Shown: piece after piece, positions 1-6,603 of the stretch
Layout of the letters: each line of letters starts with the position of its first letter
Position numbering within the stretch: the stretch's first letter is position 1
Assembly: GCA_964196565.1 (NCBI GenBank)
Contig: CAXMUH010000014.1
Span: 1 to 25,539, forward strand
Direction of reading: 5' to 3'
Length of the DNA stretch: 25,539 bases
Source: 2-12-FULL-42-15 sp964196565
GTDB lineage: Bacteria > Pseudomonadota > Gammaproteobacteria > Coxiellales > Coxiellaceae
Program-made: the position numbers and the translations under genes
The notes under the pieces: generated by a model
What the model saw: the letters and a program-made list of their open reading frames with translations, nothing else
What the model was told of the DNA's origin: nothing
Databases searched by the model: none

Positions 1-245
1 CAGTGTGATAATATGCTTAACACACATTGGCTCACCTGGAACTTTAGTCAAGGGTTCAAGACCAGGACTTGTAGGACATCAGCCTTACCATATGTGGGAT
101 TAGTCAATAACTCCTATCAGTCATATGCCAATATTCGTTCAATTCCATAAAGCATATATTCAATAACTTATTGTATTTTAATAAATTATCTCACAATTCG
201 CGTCTACCCCACATTAAGCTGGCTTTAAATTAACCAATTGTGCGT
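1..245. other. Leading spacer without a recognised gene
   Basis: I find no credible coding region. The frame starting at base 1 stays open to a stop at 148-150 and the frame starting at base 2 to a stop at about 102, but neither peptide resembles a family I know. The first 100 bases contain short complementary segments (CCTGG near 40 with CCAGG near 70; GGCT near 30 with AGCC near 90), so they may be structured RNA or the edge of a mobile element whose body lies upstream. Positions 120-245 are AT-rich and featureless. Confidence 0.3.
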
Positions 246-273
246 TTGCTGTGAATATGTTGTGTGTTATCTT
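246..273 (+). promoter_or_regulatory. Possible promoter for the downstream structured RNA
   Basis: TTGCTG at 246-251 and TATCTT at 268-273 are separated by 16 bases, a plausible sigma-70 pair. It is called mainly because it lies just upstream of a structured segment that ends in an intrinsic terminator. Such pairs are common by chance in AT-rich DNA. Confidence 0.3.
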
Positions 274-279
274 AAAAGT

Positions 280-509
280 CCCTTGATGGGAAAGCGTAAG
301 TGTTTAGGAATAGTCGGTTAACATGGATGTTGGGTAGCACTTGTTAGGGTGCTAGGGACAAGGAAGTCCTCGGTTATTTCGAATACACCGTAATGAGGTA
401 GTCTAAGGTCTGTCAAGCTAGGACGCATTGTTAGGGCAAGGATGCCCGAAACAGACCCTCCAAAGTTAAGTTGAAAAGAGCCATTGCTGCAACAAAGGCT
501 CTTTTTTTT
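280..509 (+). ncRNA. Candidate structured non-coding RNA of unknown family
   Basis: This segment is less AT-rich than its surroundings, has no convincing reading frame, and folds into several local stems. TAGCAC (335-340) pairs with GTGCTA (349-354). GGTCTGT (407-413) pairs with ACAGACC (451-457) and encloses the hairpin GGGCA (434-438)/TGCCC (443-447). It ends in a textbook intrinsic terminator at 475-509. I do not see the conserved cores of RNase P RNA, tmRNA or 6S RNA, nor a group II intron domain V. It could be a free small RNA, the non-coding end of an insertion sequence, or the 3' end of a longer transcript entering from upstream. The 5' boundary is a guess from the candidate promoter. 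Confidence 0.35.
475..509 (+). terminator. Strong Rho-independent terminator
   Basis: A 9-bp stem (AAAAGAGCC with GGCTCTTTT) closes a 14-base loop and runs into eight T residues at 502-509. It separates whatever is transcribed from the left edge from the sterol reductase gene. Confidence 0.8.
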
Positions 510-548
510 AGCCGCAAAAATCCCCCAAAGCATAAAGTCAGCATCAGC

Positions 549-577
549 TTGTTTTTAGATTTTCATTCACGTATTCT
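549..577 (+). promoter_or_regulatory. Probable sigma-70 promoter of the sterol reductase gene
   Basis: TTGTTT at 549-554 and TATTCT at 572-577 have an ideal 17-base spacer. They lie between the upstream terminator and the start codon at 626, giving a leader of about 40 bases with an AAGGAG ribosome binding site. Confidence 0.55.
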
Positions 578-625
578 GTTTTAGATTTCAACTCGTTTTG
601 AATGATGTAACAAGGAGAGCACATC

Positions 626-1981
626 ATGTCTGAACATTCTGGTGATGTAATCGATAGAAAAATAGATGCCGAACACGTCAAAGAATTTGGTGGTAATGTA
701 GGTGTTATTTTTATCATGATCGCCTCGCATTTGACCCTATATTATATGTGGCTCTGCTGGCGATTTAATGGCGGTGCATTACTTTATCCGCACGGACTCG
801 CATCGGTTGGAGCGTTTTTTGCGACTCAATGGCAACACATTGCCGCCCATGCCGCGCCAACTTGGCTAGCATTTTATATTTATAGTGGATTTTTATTGTT
901 ACAAGCTTTGCTCGCCATGTTCCTGCCGGGTTTAAAAATAAAAGGACTGCCGATTCCGTCTGAAAATAATCGCAGGCTAGAATACAATTGCAATGGCATT
1001 TCCGCTTGGTACATCACACTTATTTTAGTTGCCATTTTGCATTTCACTGGAATATTTCCGTTGGGTAAAATTTATGACAATTTTGGCGCGCTGATGACGG
1101 TCGCGATTATTTTTGGCAACCTAACAGCATTGTTAACTTATTTTGGTGCGAAAATCACTCGAAATGAACATCGCACATCCGGTAGCTTTTTCTATGATTT
1201 TTTTATGGGCGCCTGGCTAAACCCAAGGATAAGCAAGTTAGATTTAAAAATGTGGGCGGAAATTCGAGTCGCGTGGATTTTATTATTTTTATTAACGCTA
1301 TCCGCTGCGGTTAAACAATATGATACCTATGGGGTAGTTAGCTCGCCAATGATTTTCATGTTGTTGGCACATGGATTGTATGTGAATGCTTGTATGAAAG
1401 GCGAAGAATGCATACCGACGACTTGGGACATTTTTTACGAGAAGTGGGGTTGGATGCTAATTTATTGGAATTTTGCCGGCGTACCATTTTTATATTGTTT
1501 TAATTCGATGTATATTGCCACTCATCCGCCGTTTCATCATTCCCTGCCTTATACCATCGTGTGTTTTGTTTTATTGCTCGGCGCTTATTATGTGTGGGAT
1601 ACTTCGCAAAGTCAGCGAAATCGTTTTCGCATGCAACAACGCAATACGTATGTGAAGCGTCGTACTTTTCCGCAATTACCCTGGGGCACTTTAAAAAATC
1701 CAAAATCATACCAAACAAAACACGGCAATTTATTATTGATGGACGGCTGGTGGCGATACGCGCGCAAGATTCATTACACCGCTGACGTGGTGATGGCGCT
1801 GTCCTGGGGTATGATCGTGGGCTTTAATCACTTTTTGCCATTTTTCTATGTGACTTTTTTCGTCATTATGATTGCCCATCGCGCGATACGTGACATCGCA
1901 CGTTGCCGAAAAAAATATGGCGAAGATTGGGACGAGTATTGCAAACAGGTGCCGTGGATATTTGTGCCGTTTATTTTTTAA
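626..1981 (+). CDS. ERG4/ERG24-family sterol reductase (C-14 or C-24 type)
   Basis: This 451-residue polytopic inner-membrane protein belongs to the eukaryote-type sterol reductase family, which uses NADPH to reduce a sterol double bond (C-14, C-7 or C-24). Both family signatures are visible: a G-x3-Y-D-x2-x-G-x2-LNPR block at about 186-201, and HRxxRDxxxCxxKYG with DW-x2-YC at about 418-440, near the C-terminus. LLLMDGWWRYARKIHYTADV at 369-388 is the typical NADPH-side segment. Length and the run of hydrophobic segments fit full-length enzymes. An AAGGAG site 9 bases upstream supports the ATG. Coxiella burnetii is known to carry two such genes without a sterol pathway, and these are thought to act on host or imported sterols. 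The neighbours shown have no sterol function. Which bond is reduced cannot be told from the sequence. Confidence 0.93.
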   Translation: MSEHSGDVIDRKIDAEHVKEFGGNVGVIFIMIASHLTLYYMWLCWRFNGGALLYPHGLASVGAFFATQWQHIAAHAAPTWLAFYIYSGFLLLQALLAMFLPGLKIKGLPIPSENNRRLEYNCNGISAWYITLILVAILHFTGIFPLGKIYDNFGALMTVAIIFGNLTALLTYFGAKITRNEHRTSGSFFYDFFMGAWLNPRISKLDLKMWAEIRVAWILLFLLTLSAAVKQYDTYGVVSSPMIFMLLAHGLYVNACMKGEECIPTTWDIFYEKWGWMLIYWNFAGVPFLYCFNSMYIATHPPFHHSLPYTIVCFVLLLGAYYVWDTSQSQRNRFRMQQRNTYVKRRTFPQLPWGTLKNPKSYQTKHGNLLLMDGWWRYARKIHYTADVVMALSWGMIVGFNHFLPFFYVTFFVIMIAHRAIRDIARCRKKYGEDWDEYCKQVPWIFVPFIF

Positions 1982-2013
1982 GTAGTATTGTATACACTAA
2001 ATAATATATTTTA

Positions 2014-2097
2014 TCATTTAGTGGCCGCATACGAAAACACAAGTCCAACCAAGCCAATCAACATACCGCTCATCGATATCCATGCAATTAAAGTCAT
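2014..2097 (-). CDS. Possible 27-residue single-pass membrane peptide
   Basis: On the minus strand an ATG at 2097 opens a 27-codon frame ending in TGA at 2014-2016. It is preceded by a perfect AGGAG site (2104-2108) with six bases between. The peptide starts MTLIAWISMSGMLIG and continues as one hydrophobic helix ending in a short polar tail (AATK), the layout of small inner-membrane subunits or regulators. It is convergent with the sterol reductase gene. I do not recognise the family; CydX- or MetS-like small subunits were considered but the match is not good enough. The strong ribosome binding site together with the membrane-like composition is the whole case. Confidence 0.5.
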   Translation of the reverse strand: MTLIAWISMSGMLIGLVGLVFSYAATK

Positions 2098-2383
2098 TGT
2101 TCACTCCTTTTGATTTTTGTTGCTACATCCATTCGATGACCTTGGCCTTGCTCTAATCCTACTAATTCAATTTAATTATTTCCATTTAATAATATGCTTA
2201 AAAAGCAAAAGCTATTGATTTCATTAACATTTAAACGCATTAAAATAAATATCTCTGGCGTAATATGATTTAACTATTAAAATGGTTAATACTGTCAGGC
2301 CCCGGCTTTGCGAAGTTGGAAGTAATCCAGCAATAAAAAAATGTCTTTTAACAAAACACGCGCACCCATAAAAGAAATAATTC
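2098..2383. other. AT-rich spacer
   Basis: Between the putative peptide start and the inverted-repeat element there is AT-rich sequence with no gene I can support. It probably holds the promoter of the minus-strand peptide, but no clear -35/-10 pair stands out. Confidence 0.4.
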
Positions 2384-2533
2384 AAGCCGGGCGTAGCAAA
2401 ATATGCATTATATGCATTATATGCAAGATAGCATTACCAGAAATTTAATCTTACTGGTACGGGAGTGGGGCTTTATTATTATTCCCCGAATAATAGAAAT
2501 TGTCTATATTGCATATTTTGCTACGCCCGGCTT
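2384..2533. mobile_element. MITE-like element with 24-bp perfect terminal inverted repeats
   Basis: The left end at 2384-2407 (AAGCCGGGCGTAGC then AAAATATGCA) is exactly repeated in inverse orientation at 2510-2533. The 102-base interior contains the tandem unit ATTATATGC, an inner stem TACCAG/CTGGTA and a GGGG/CCCC stem, and no coding region. Size and symmetry fit a non-autonomous miniature transposable element or a large transcribed hairpin. I see no clean target-site duplication, and the right flank is instead a short tandem repeat of CTTCCTCTGT. Confidence 0.6.
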
Positions 2534-2652
2534 CCTCTGTCGCTTCCTCTGTCTATTTAAAAGTAATGACACTCGTTATTTTTTTCTTAATCTTAAGTTA
2601 ATACTTCGTTGCTATGCTTAAATTCATTAACAATATAGAAGAGGTAAAAAAA

Positions 2653-3204
2653 ATGAAAGACCCAATGAGTAACTTTACTTTACTTGATTATTTAAATAAA
2701 TATGATTATCTCACTCATAAGCTCACAAATGAAGTGCTTTCGTGGGCACAGACGTATGAGCCAGGGGATATTAAAGACGATACAGTTCAGATTAAGCCTT
2801 TGCAACCGCTTAAAGCAATAGCGGGTGATTTGCGCGAGTTTGCTAAACCTGCAGATAGGAATCGCAGTGTTTTTCTCGAGGAGCTAGTTAAAGGTGGTTG
2901 TAATATTGCCGGTGGTGTTGTCGGTTTTGTAGTAGCCTTGGCGATTATGGTTGTATCCCTGAAGCATCTAAACCTAAGAGATTCAAAGGCGGGTGGTTTA
3001 TTTATGCTTGAGGCAGCCACGACGATTATTCGAGGCATGTGTCAGGCGCAACTTGCCATTCCTAAAGCAGTGTCTAGGCAGCTTATTGTTCCGATGGTAC
3101 AGTCTGCATCCGCTTTATTTTCTGTTGCGCGCTCTAAGATGGATTCATCACCAACAGCTAAAATCACAGATCTTTTGGTGAGATCAGGACCTGTGCCCGC
3201 ATAG
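2653..3204 (+). CDS. Hypothetical protein with a central transmembrane segment
   Basis: I do not recognise this 183-residue protein. The start at 2653 is preferred because GAAGAGG lies 8 bases upstream; the in-frame ATG at 2614 has no ribosome binding site. The N-terminal 70 residues are hydrophilic and probably helical (MKDPMSNFTLLDYLNKYDYL). A glycine-rich hydrophobic stretch follows at about 82-105 (GGCNIAGGVVGFVVALAIMV), then an amphipathic Ala/Ser-rich half and a proline-containing tail. There is no signal peptide. It stands alone between a repeat element and the tpiA promoter. A single soluble domain with one membrane segment is compatible with a secreted effector or a small membrane-associated protein, but nothing proves either. 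Confidence 0.6.
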   Translation: MKDPMSNFTLLDYLNKYDYLTHKLTNEVLSWAQTYEPGDIKDDTVQIKPLQPLKAIAGDLREFAKPADRNRSVFLEELVKGGCNIAGGVVGFVVALAIMVVSLKHLNLRDSKAGGLFMLEAATTIIRGMCQAQLAIPKAVSRQLIVPMVQSASALFSVARSKMDSSPTAKITDLLVRSGPVPA

Positions 3205-3232
3205 TATATTTTGTGAACAGATGGGCGTCGCT

Positions 3233-3261
3233 TTGTAAAATAGCCAAGATTGCTTTAGAAT
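3233..3261 (+). promoter_or_regulatory. Probable promoter of tpiA-secG
   Basis: TTGTAA at 3233-3238 and TAGAAT at 3256-3261 are 17 bases apart. Transcription would begin near 3268, with a leader of about 27 bases containing GAGG (3286-3289) five bases before the tpiA ATG. Confidence 0.6.
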
Positions 3262-3294
3262 TCGTCTGTTGTAACTGACTAAATTGAGGTTTTT

Positions 3295-4050
3295 ATGCGA
3301 CGTCCCTTAGTAGCGGGTAATTGGAAGATGAATGGCTCGAAGGAAAGCGCCACGGCCTTGCTTAACGAGTTAAAGCAAAATTGTGAGCATATTGAGGTCG
3401 CCGAACTGGCTGTTTTGGTTCCCTATGTCTTTATACCGTTAGCTGAAGAAGAATTGGTGCGCTCTCAGATTGCTTGGGGTGCTCAAAATTTAAGCTTTGA
3501 AGACCATGGCGCTTTTACAGGTGAAATATCAGCCACCATGTTGATGGATTTTAATTGCACCTACGTTTTAGTTGGACACTCGGAGCGCCGTGCTTTATAT
3601 CATGAAACCAATGAGATAGTGGCGAAAAAATTTTTTGCGGCTGCAAGTGCGAATTTAAAGCCAATCCTTTGCGTTGGCGAAACCGAAAGTGAGCGCGAAT
3701 CCGGGAAAACTCTTCAAATTATCAAAGAACAACTTGCAGCTGTGCTCGATTTGGCTGATAATCTCACCCTGCAGAGTGCAGTGATTGCTTATGAGCCTGT
3801 ATGGGCTATAGGCACCGGCAAGCAAGCGACGCCAGAACAGGCCCAAGAAGTTCATGCATTTATTCGCGATGAGCTAAAAGCCAAAGATGCCGCCTTGGCA
3901 GAAGAGATGCGCATTTTGTATGGTGGAAGTGTTAAGCCATCAAATGCCGAAACTCTGTTTGCGATGCCTGATGTAGACGGTGGTTTAATTGGGGGCGCAT
4001 CGTTAAAGGCAGAAGACTTTATAAAGATAGGTATGATATGCAACAATTAG
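3295..4050 (+). CDS. tpiA: Triosephosphate isomerase
   Basis: This enzyme interconverts dihydroxyacetone phosphate and glyceraldehyde 3-phosphate in glycolysis and gluconeogenesis, in the cytosol. The 251-residue length is typical. Catalytic residues are in place: Lys11 in GNWKMN, His95 in VGHSERR and Glu167 in YEPVWAIGTGK, whose following residues form the flexible phosphate lid. The phosphate-binding segments LYGGSVKPSNA and GGLIGGASLK are intact. The last 13 bases overlap the start of secG, indicating translational coupling. The tpiA-secG pair upstream of tRNA-Leu and nuoA is a familiar Legionellales/gammaproteobacterial arrangement. Confidence 0.98.
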   Translation: MRRPLVAGNWKMNGSKESATALLNELKQNCEHIEVAELAVLVPYVFIPLAEEELVRSQIAWGAQNLSFEDHGAFTGEISATMLMDFNCTYVLVGHSERRALYHETNEIVAKKFFAAASANLKPILCVGETESERESGKTLQIIKEQLAAVLDLADNLTLQSAVIAYEPVWAIGTGKQATPEQAQEVHAFIRDELKAKDAALAEEMRILYGGSVKPSNAETLFAMPDVDGGLIGGASLKAEDFIKIGMICNN

Positions 4051-4442
4051 TATTAATTTTACATGTATTAGCCGCGCTGGCGATGATTAGTTTAGTGTTA
4101 GTGCAACACGGCAAAGGCGCCGATGTTGGTGCTTCTTTTGGTAGCGGTGCTGCAAACACAATGTTTGGTAGCGTGGGTCCCGCTTCATTTTTAATGAAGC
4201 TAACTGCTATTCTTGGCGCAGTCTTTTTTGCCACCAGTATTGGCCTTGCATATTTAGGCAGTAGCAATAAGCCACAGACAATGCAATTTAATACGCCATC
4301 ACCTACAACTCAACCTCTGCTGAATCAAACTCAGCCGTTAAAGACGACAACACCAAAAAGTGAGTCATCACCTCAAAGTGATAGCGGCACATCGTTTACA
4401 CCAACACAAACAGCACCGACTACACCTTCGAATAAAAAATAG
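4038..4442 (+). CDS. secG: Preprotein translocase subunit SecG
   Basis: SecG is the small accessory subunit of the SecYEG channel and assists SecA-driven export across the inner membrane. The 134-residue protein has the family layout: a first membrane helix at about 3-22, a conserved cytoplasmic loop with VLVQHGKGADVGASFGSG (residues 15-32), and a second helix at about 53-73. The remaining 60 residues are a Thr/Ser/Pro/Gln-rich low-complexity tail, longer than in many SecG proteins but common in this group. The ATG lies inside the end of tpiA in another frame, so expression is likely coupled. Confidence 0.95.
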   Translation: MQQLVLILHVLAALAMISLVLVQHGKGADVGASFGSGAANTMFGSVGPASFLMKLTAILGAVFFATSIGLAYLGSSNKPQTMQFNTPSPTTQPLLNQTQPLKTTTPKSESSPQSDSGTSFTPTQTAPTTPSNKK

Positions 4443-4471
4443 TTAGTAGTTGAAGTAGAATCTCATTCGTC

Positions 4472-4494
4472 ATACCGTGACTTGATCACGGTAT
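4472..4494. repeat. Short palindromic repeat downstream of secG
   Basis: ATACCGTGA and TCACGGTAT form a 9-bp perfect stem with a five-base loop, preceded by CGTC. No T-run follows, so it is not a classic terminator. It looks like one of the dispersed palindromes frequent in this group and may stabilise the tpiA-secG transcript end. Confidence 0.6.
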
Positions 4495-4500
4495 CCATAT

Positions 4501-4628
4501 GTAGCCCGGACAACTTGGTTGTCCAGGTTTAGTGGTGCCTTAGTTGGATTTGATGTAGCCCGGACAAGCAATCATAGATTGCGCGGCCGGGAAACAATAT
4601 AACCTGGCCGACAAGTCGTCCAGGCTAC
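4501..4628. repeat. Cluster of GTAGCCCGGAC repeats (two direct, one inverted)
   Basis: GTAGCCCGGACAAC begins at 4501 and folds by GGACAAC/GTTGTCC (4508-4524). A second copy starts at 4555 and runs to GCGGCCGGG with an internal GCAATC/GATTGC hairpin. A third copy is inverted at 4602-4628. The same core recurs at 20154 and 21607. It is a REP-like dispersed repeat; no coding function is apparent. Confidence 0.75.
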
Positions 4629-4632
4629 AGCG

Positions 4633-4721
4633 GAGTGTACATACTGGTACTTGAGCACCAGGAGCGCAGGCTCGACAAAGCGAGCGCGCAAAAATGGAGT
4701 TTTTCAGCTTATAAAAAACTC
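4633..4721. repeat. Partial copy of the GTAC-loop repeat with adjoining hairpins
   Basis: GAGTGTACATACTGGTACTT at 4633-4652, followed by GAGCACCAGGAGCG, matches the centre of the long hairpin elements at 4738-4857 and 13582-13696, but matching arms are not evident, so it is probably a decayed copy. A separate hairpin GAGTTTTT/AAAAACTC lies at 4697-4721. Confidence 0.45.
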
Positions 4722-4737
4722 GGACTTAACAGACGTA

Positions 4738-4857
4738 TGGACGTTCAGTTGTGAGACAAGATTACTCAAAAAATTGATGAGGAAGCGCAGTGTACATGAG
4801 GGTACATGAGCATTGCGAAGAAATTTTTTGCGTAATCTTGGCCACAAATGTGCGTCC
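4738..4857. repeat. Long hairpin element, copy A
   Basis: The arms at 4738-4775 and 4822-4857 are imperfect inverted repeats of nearly 40 bases. The inner part CAAGATTAC-x-CAAAAAATT pairs with one mismatch, and the outer part carries GGACGTTCAG opposite TGTGCGTCC. The loop holds GCGCAGTGTACATGAGGGTA, continuing into CATGAGCA. It shares outer ends and loop with copies B and C but not the middle arm sequence. It lies directly upstream of tRNA-Leu. Confidence 0.75.
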
Positions 4858-4887
4858 ACAACAAAGAGTACACAAAACTATGAAAAT

Positions 4888-4972
4888 GCCGGAGTGGTGG
4901 AATTGGTAGACACGCTGTCTTGAGGGGGCAGTGGCGAAAGCCGTGCCGGTTCGAGTCCGGCCTTCGGCACCA
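4888..4972 (+). tRNA. tRNA-Leu (anticodon GAG)
   Basis: An 85-base class II tRNA with a long variable arm. The acceptor GCCGGAG pairs with CTTCGGC (one G-U pair). The anticodon stem CTGTC/GGCAG encloses the loop TTGAGGG, so the anticodon is GAG, reading CUC/CUU. The variable arm is GGCGAAAGCC-like, the T arm contains GGTTCGAGTCC, and the CCA end is encoded. It sits just upstream of the nuo operon, as in related gammaproteobacteria. Confidence 0.97.
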
Positions 4973-4982
4973 TTAAAAAACA

Positions 4983-4991
4983 TGTTATAAT
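4983..4991 (+). promoter_or_regulatory. Extended -10 promoter for the nuo operon
   Basis: TGTTATAAT is a consensus -10 hexamer (4986-4991) with the TG extension, 11 bases after the tRNA end. The -35 position falls inside the tRNA 3' end (TTCGGC) and is weak, which the extended -10 could compensate. Transcription would start near 4998, 45 bases before nuoA. No terminator is seen after the tRNA, so readthrough could also feed the operon. Confidence 0.6.
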
Positions 4992-5042
4992 TTCTTGTAT
5001 TTTGGTACCTTATTACAGTTAATCACTTTAACAGGATAGATT

Positions 5043-5399
5043 ATGCTATCAAATTATTTTCCTGTATTGGTTTTTATAGGCGTTGGGCTGGCAATCGGCA
5101 CGCTGCCGATTATGATGGGCCGCTTTCTGGGCAAATCTAAACCTTATAAAGCAAAACTTGCACCTTATGAATGTGGATTTGATGCCATTGAAGATGCGCG
5201 CCTGCCTTTTGATATTCGTTTTTATCTTGTAGCGATTCTTTTTATTATTTTTGACCTTGAGACAGCTTTTCTTTTTCCATGGGCAGTTGTGTTGCGCAAA
5301 GTCGGCTGGGTAGGCTTTTGGTCTATGATGATTTTCTTAACAATTTTGATTGTTGGCTTTGTATACGAATGGAAGCGCGGCGCACTAGAATGGGAATAA
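5043..5399 (+). CDS. nuoA: NADH-quinone oxidoreductase subunit A
   Basis: A small membrane subunit at the junction of the peripheral and membrane arms of complex I, next to NuoH and the quinone site. The 118-residue protein has the expected three membrane helices (about 5-25, 62-82, 88-110). The conserved cytoplasmic loop between the first two contains PYECGFDAIEDARLPFDIRF, where the family-typical Cys and acidic residues lie. AGGA is 7 bases before the ATG. It is the first gene of a 14-subunit operon, 4 bases before nuoB. Confidence 0.97.
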   Translation: MLSNYFPVLVFIGVGLAIGTLPIMMGRFLGKSKPYKAKLAPYECGFDAIEDARLPFDIRFYLVAILFIIFDLETAFLFPWAVVLRKVGWVGFWSMMIFLTILIVGFVYEWKRGALEWE

Positions 5400-5403
5400 T
5401 GCA

Positions 5404-5895
5404 ATGAGCGAAACAATAAACAGCCAACTAAGCAATAAGGGTTTTATATTAACTTCAGTTGATAAACTGGTGCATTGGGCGCAAAGTGGATCTTTATGGC
5501 CAATGACTTTTGGTCTTGCGTGTTGCGCGGTTGAAATGATGCAATGTGCTGCAGCACGATATGATATTGACCGTTTTGGTTTAATTTTTCGGCCGAGTCC
5601 ACGTCAGTCTGATGTGATGATTGTGGCTGGAACATTATGCAATAAAATGGCCCCTGCGCTGCGTAAAGTTTATGATCAAATGCCAAACCCGCGCTGGGTG
5701 ATTTCGATGGGGTCCTGTGCCAATGGTGGTGGCTATTATCATTATTCCTATGCTGTGGTGCGTGGTTGTGATCGGATCGTGCCAGTGGATATTTATGTGC
5801 CAGGCTGTCCGCCGACTGCAGAAGCATTACTTTATGGTATTATTCAACTGCAAAATAAAATTAAGCGAGTAAATGTGTTGGAGCGTAACGGATGA
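5404..5895 (+). CDS. nuoB: NADH-quinone oxidoreductase subunit B
   Basis: This subunit carries iron-sulfur cluster N2, the last electron carrier before quinone. In the 163-residue protein the four ligands are visible: the tandem pair Cys40-Cys41 in LACCAVEMMQ, Cys105 in MGSCANGG and Cys135 in VPGCPPTAEA. The N-terminus is short, as usual in bacteria. The stop overlaps the nuoC start (ATGA at 5892-5895), implying coupled translation. Confidence 0.98.
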   Translation: MSETINSQLSNKGFILTSVDKLVHWAQSGSLWPMTFGLACCAVEMMQCAAARYDIDRFGLIFRPSPRQSDVMIVAGTLCNKMAPALRKVYDQMPNPRWVISMGSCANGGGYYHYSYAVVRGCDRIVPVDIYVPGCPPTAEALLYGIIQLQNKIKRVNVLERNG

Positions 5896-6602
5896 CGCAA
5901 GCCTTGATGGATAAACTGAATAACCAGTTTGGTGAAAAGATCGAAAATATTTTTGTTACTGCTGATCATATGGTCACGATTGAAGTGCCTGTCGACGCCC
6001 TTATTTCTGTAGTCCGTGAATTACATGACAATCCTGCATTTGATTTTAAACAGCTAATCGATGTTTGTGGTGTTGATTATTTAGAGTTTGGCGAAAGTGA
6101 ATGGCGAACAGAAGAGACGACTTTTAGTGGCTTTAGCAGAGGCAGAGATGAAGATCAAAAAGAACAAATAAGAACCTGGGACAAGCCACGCTTTGCCAGC
6201 GTTTATCATCTTTTATCCCTTGGACGCAATGATCGATTACGTATTCGAGTATTTCTAGATGATAAGCAACCAACCGTAGCTTCAGTGTGTTCTATTTGGA
6301 GTTCAGCCAATTGGTTTGAACGTGAAGCATTCGACTTATTTGGCATTATTTATGATGGCCATCCAGATTTACGCCGACTATTGACAGATTATGGTTTTGT
6401 GGGACACCCCTTTCGCAAGGATTTCCCTTTAATTGGTGAAGTTGAATTACGCTATGATGCAGAATCTGAACGCTGTATTTATGAGCCGGTTAGTATTCAA
6501 CCGCGAGTGACAGTGCCTAAAGTGATTCGTGATGATAATCGTTACTTACACGATGAAGTCACAGCTTCAGTAAAAAAAGAAACAGCACAAAAAGAGAAAT
6601 AA
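5892..6602 (+). CDS. nuoC: NADH-quinone oxidoreductase subunit C
   Basis: A peripheral-arm subunit without redox cofactor that packs against NuoD. The 236-residue protein ends its folded domain with the family signature EREAFDLFGIIYDGHPDLRR, then LLTDYGF and GHPFRKDFPL, followed by a charged tail of about 50 residues. An acidic/basic insertion near residues 72-95 (SEWRTEETTFSGFSRGRDED) is also seen in alphaproteobacterial and mitochondrial-type forms. It is separate from nuoD, not fused as in enteric bacteria. Confidence 0.97.
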   Translation: MTQALMDKLNNQFGEKIENIFVTADHMVTIEVPVDALISVVRELHDNPAFDFKQLIDVCGVDYLEFGESEWRTEETTFSGFSRGRDEDQKEQIRTWDKPRFASVYHLLSLGRNDRLRIRVFLDDKQPTVASVCSIWSSANWFEREAFDLFGIIYDGHPDLRRLLTDYGFVGHPFRKDFPLIGEVELRYDAESERCIYEPVSIQPRVTVPKVIRDDNRYLHDEVTASVKKETAQKEK

Positions 6603-6603
6603 C

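Noticed and set aside
318..533. 71-codon open frame on the minus strand
   Set aside because: It runs through the intrinsic terminator and the RNA stems, has no ribosome binding site and no family resemblance.
2403..2621. 72-codon open frame on the plus strand
   Set aside because: It lies mostly inside the inverted-repeat element and starts in its tandem ATATGC words; no ribosome binding site.
4501..4857. CRISPR-like array in the repeat-rich spacer
   Set aside because: Repeats are irregular in spacing and orientation and are themselves hairpins of variable sequence; no cas genes.
4762..4983. 73-codon minus-strand frame over the tRNA-Leu
   Set aside because: It is the antisense of a tRNA plus the hairpin repeat, a common false gene (GAEGRTRTGTA-type peptide).
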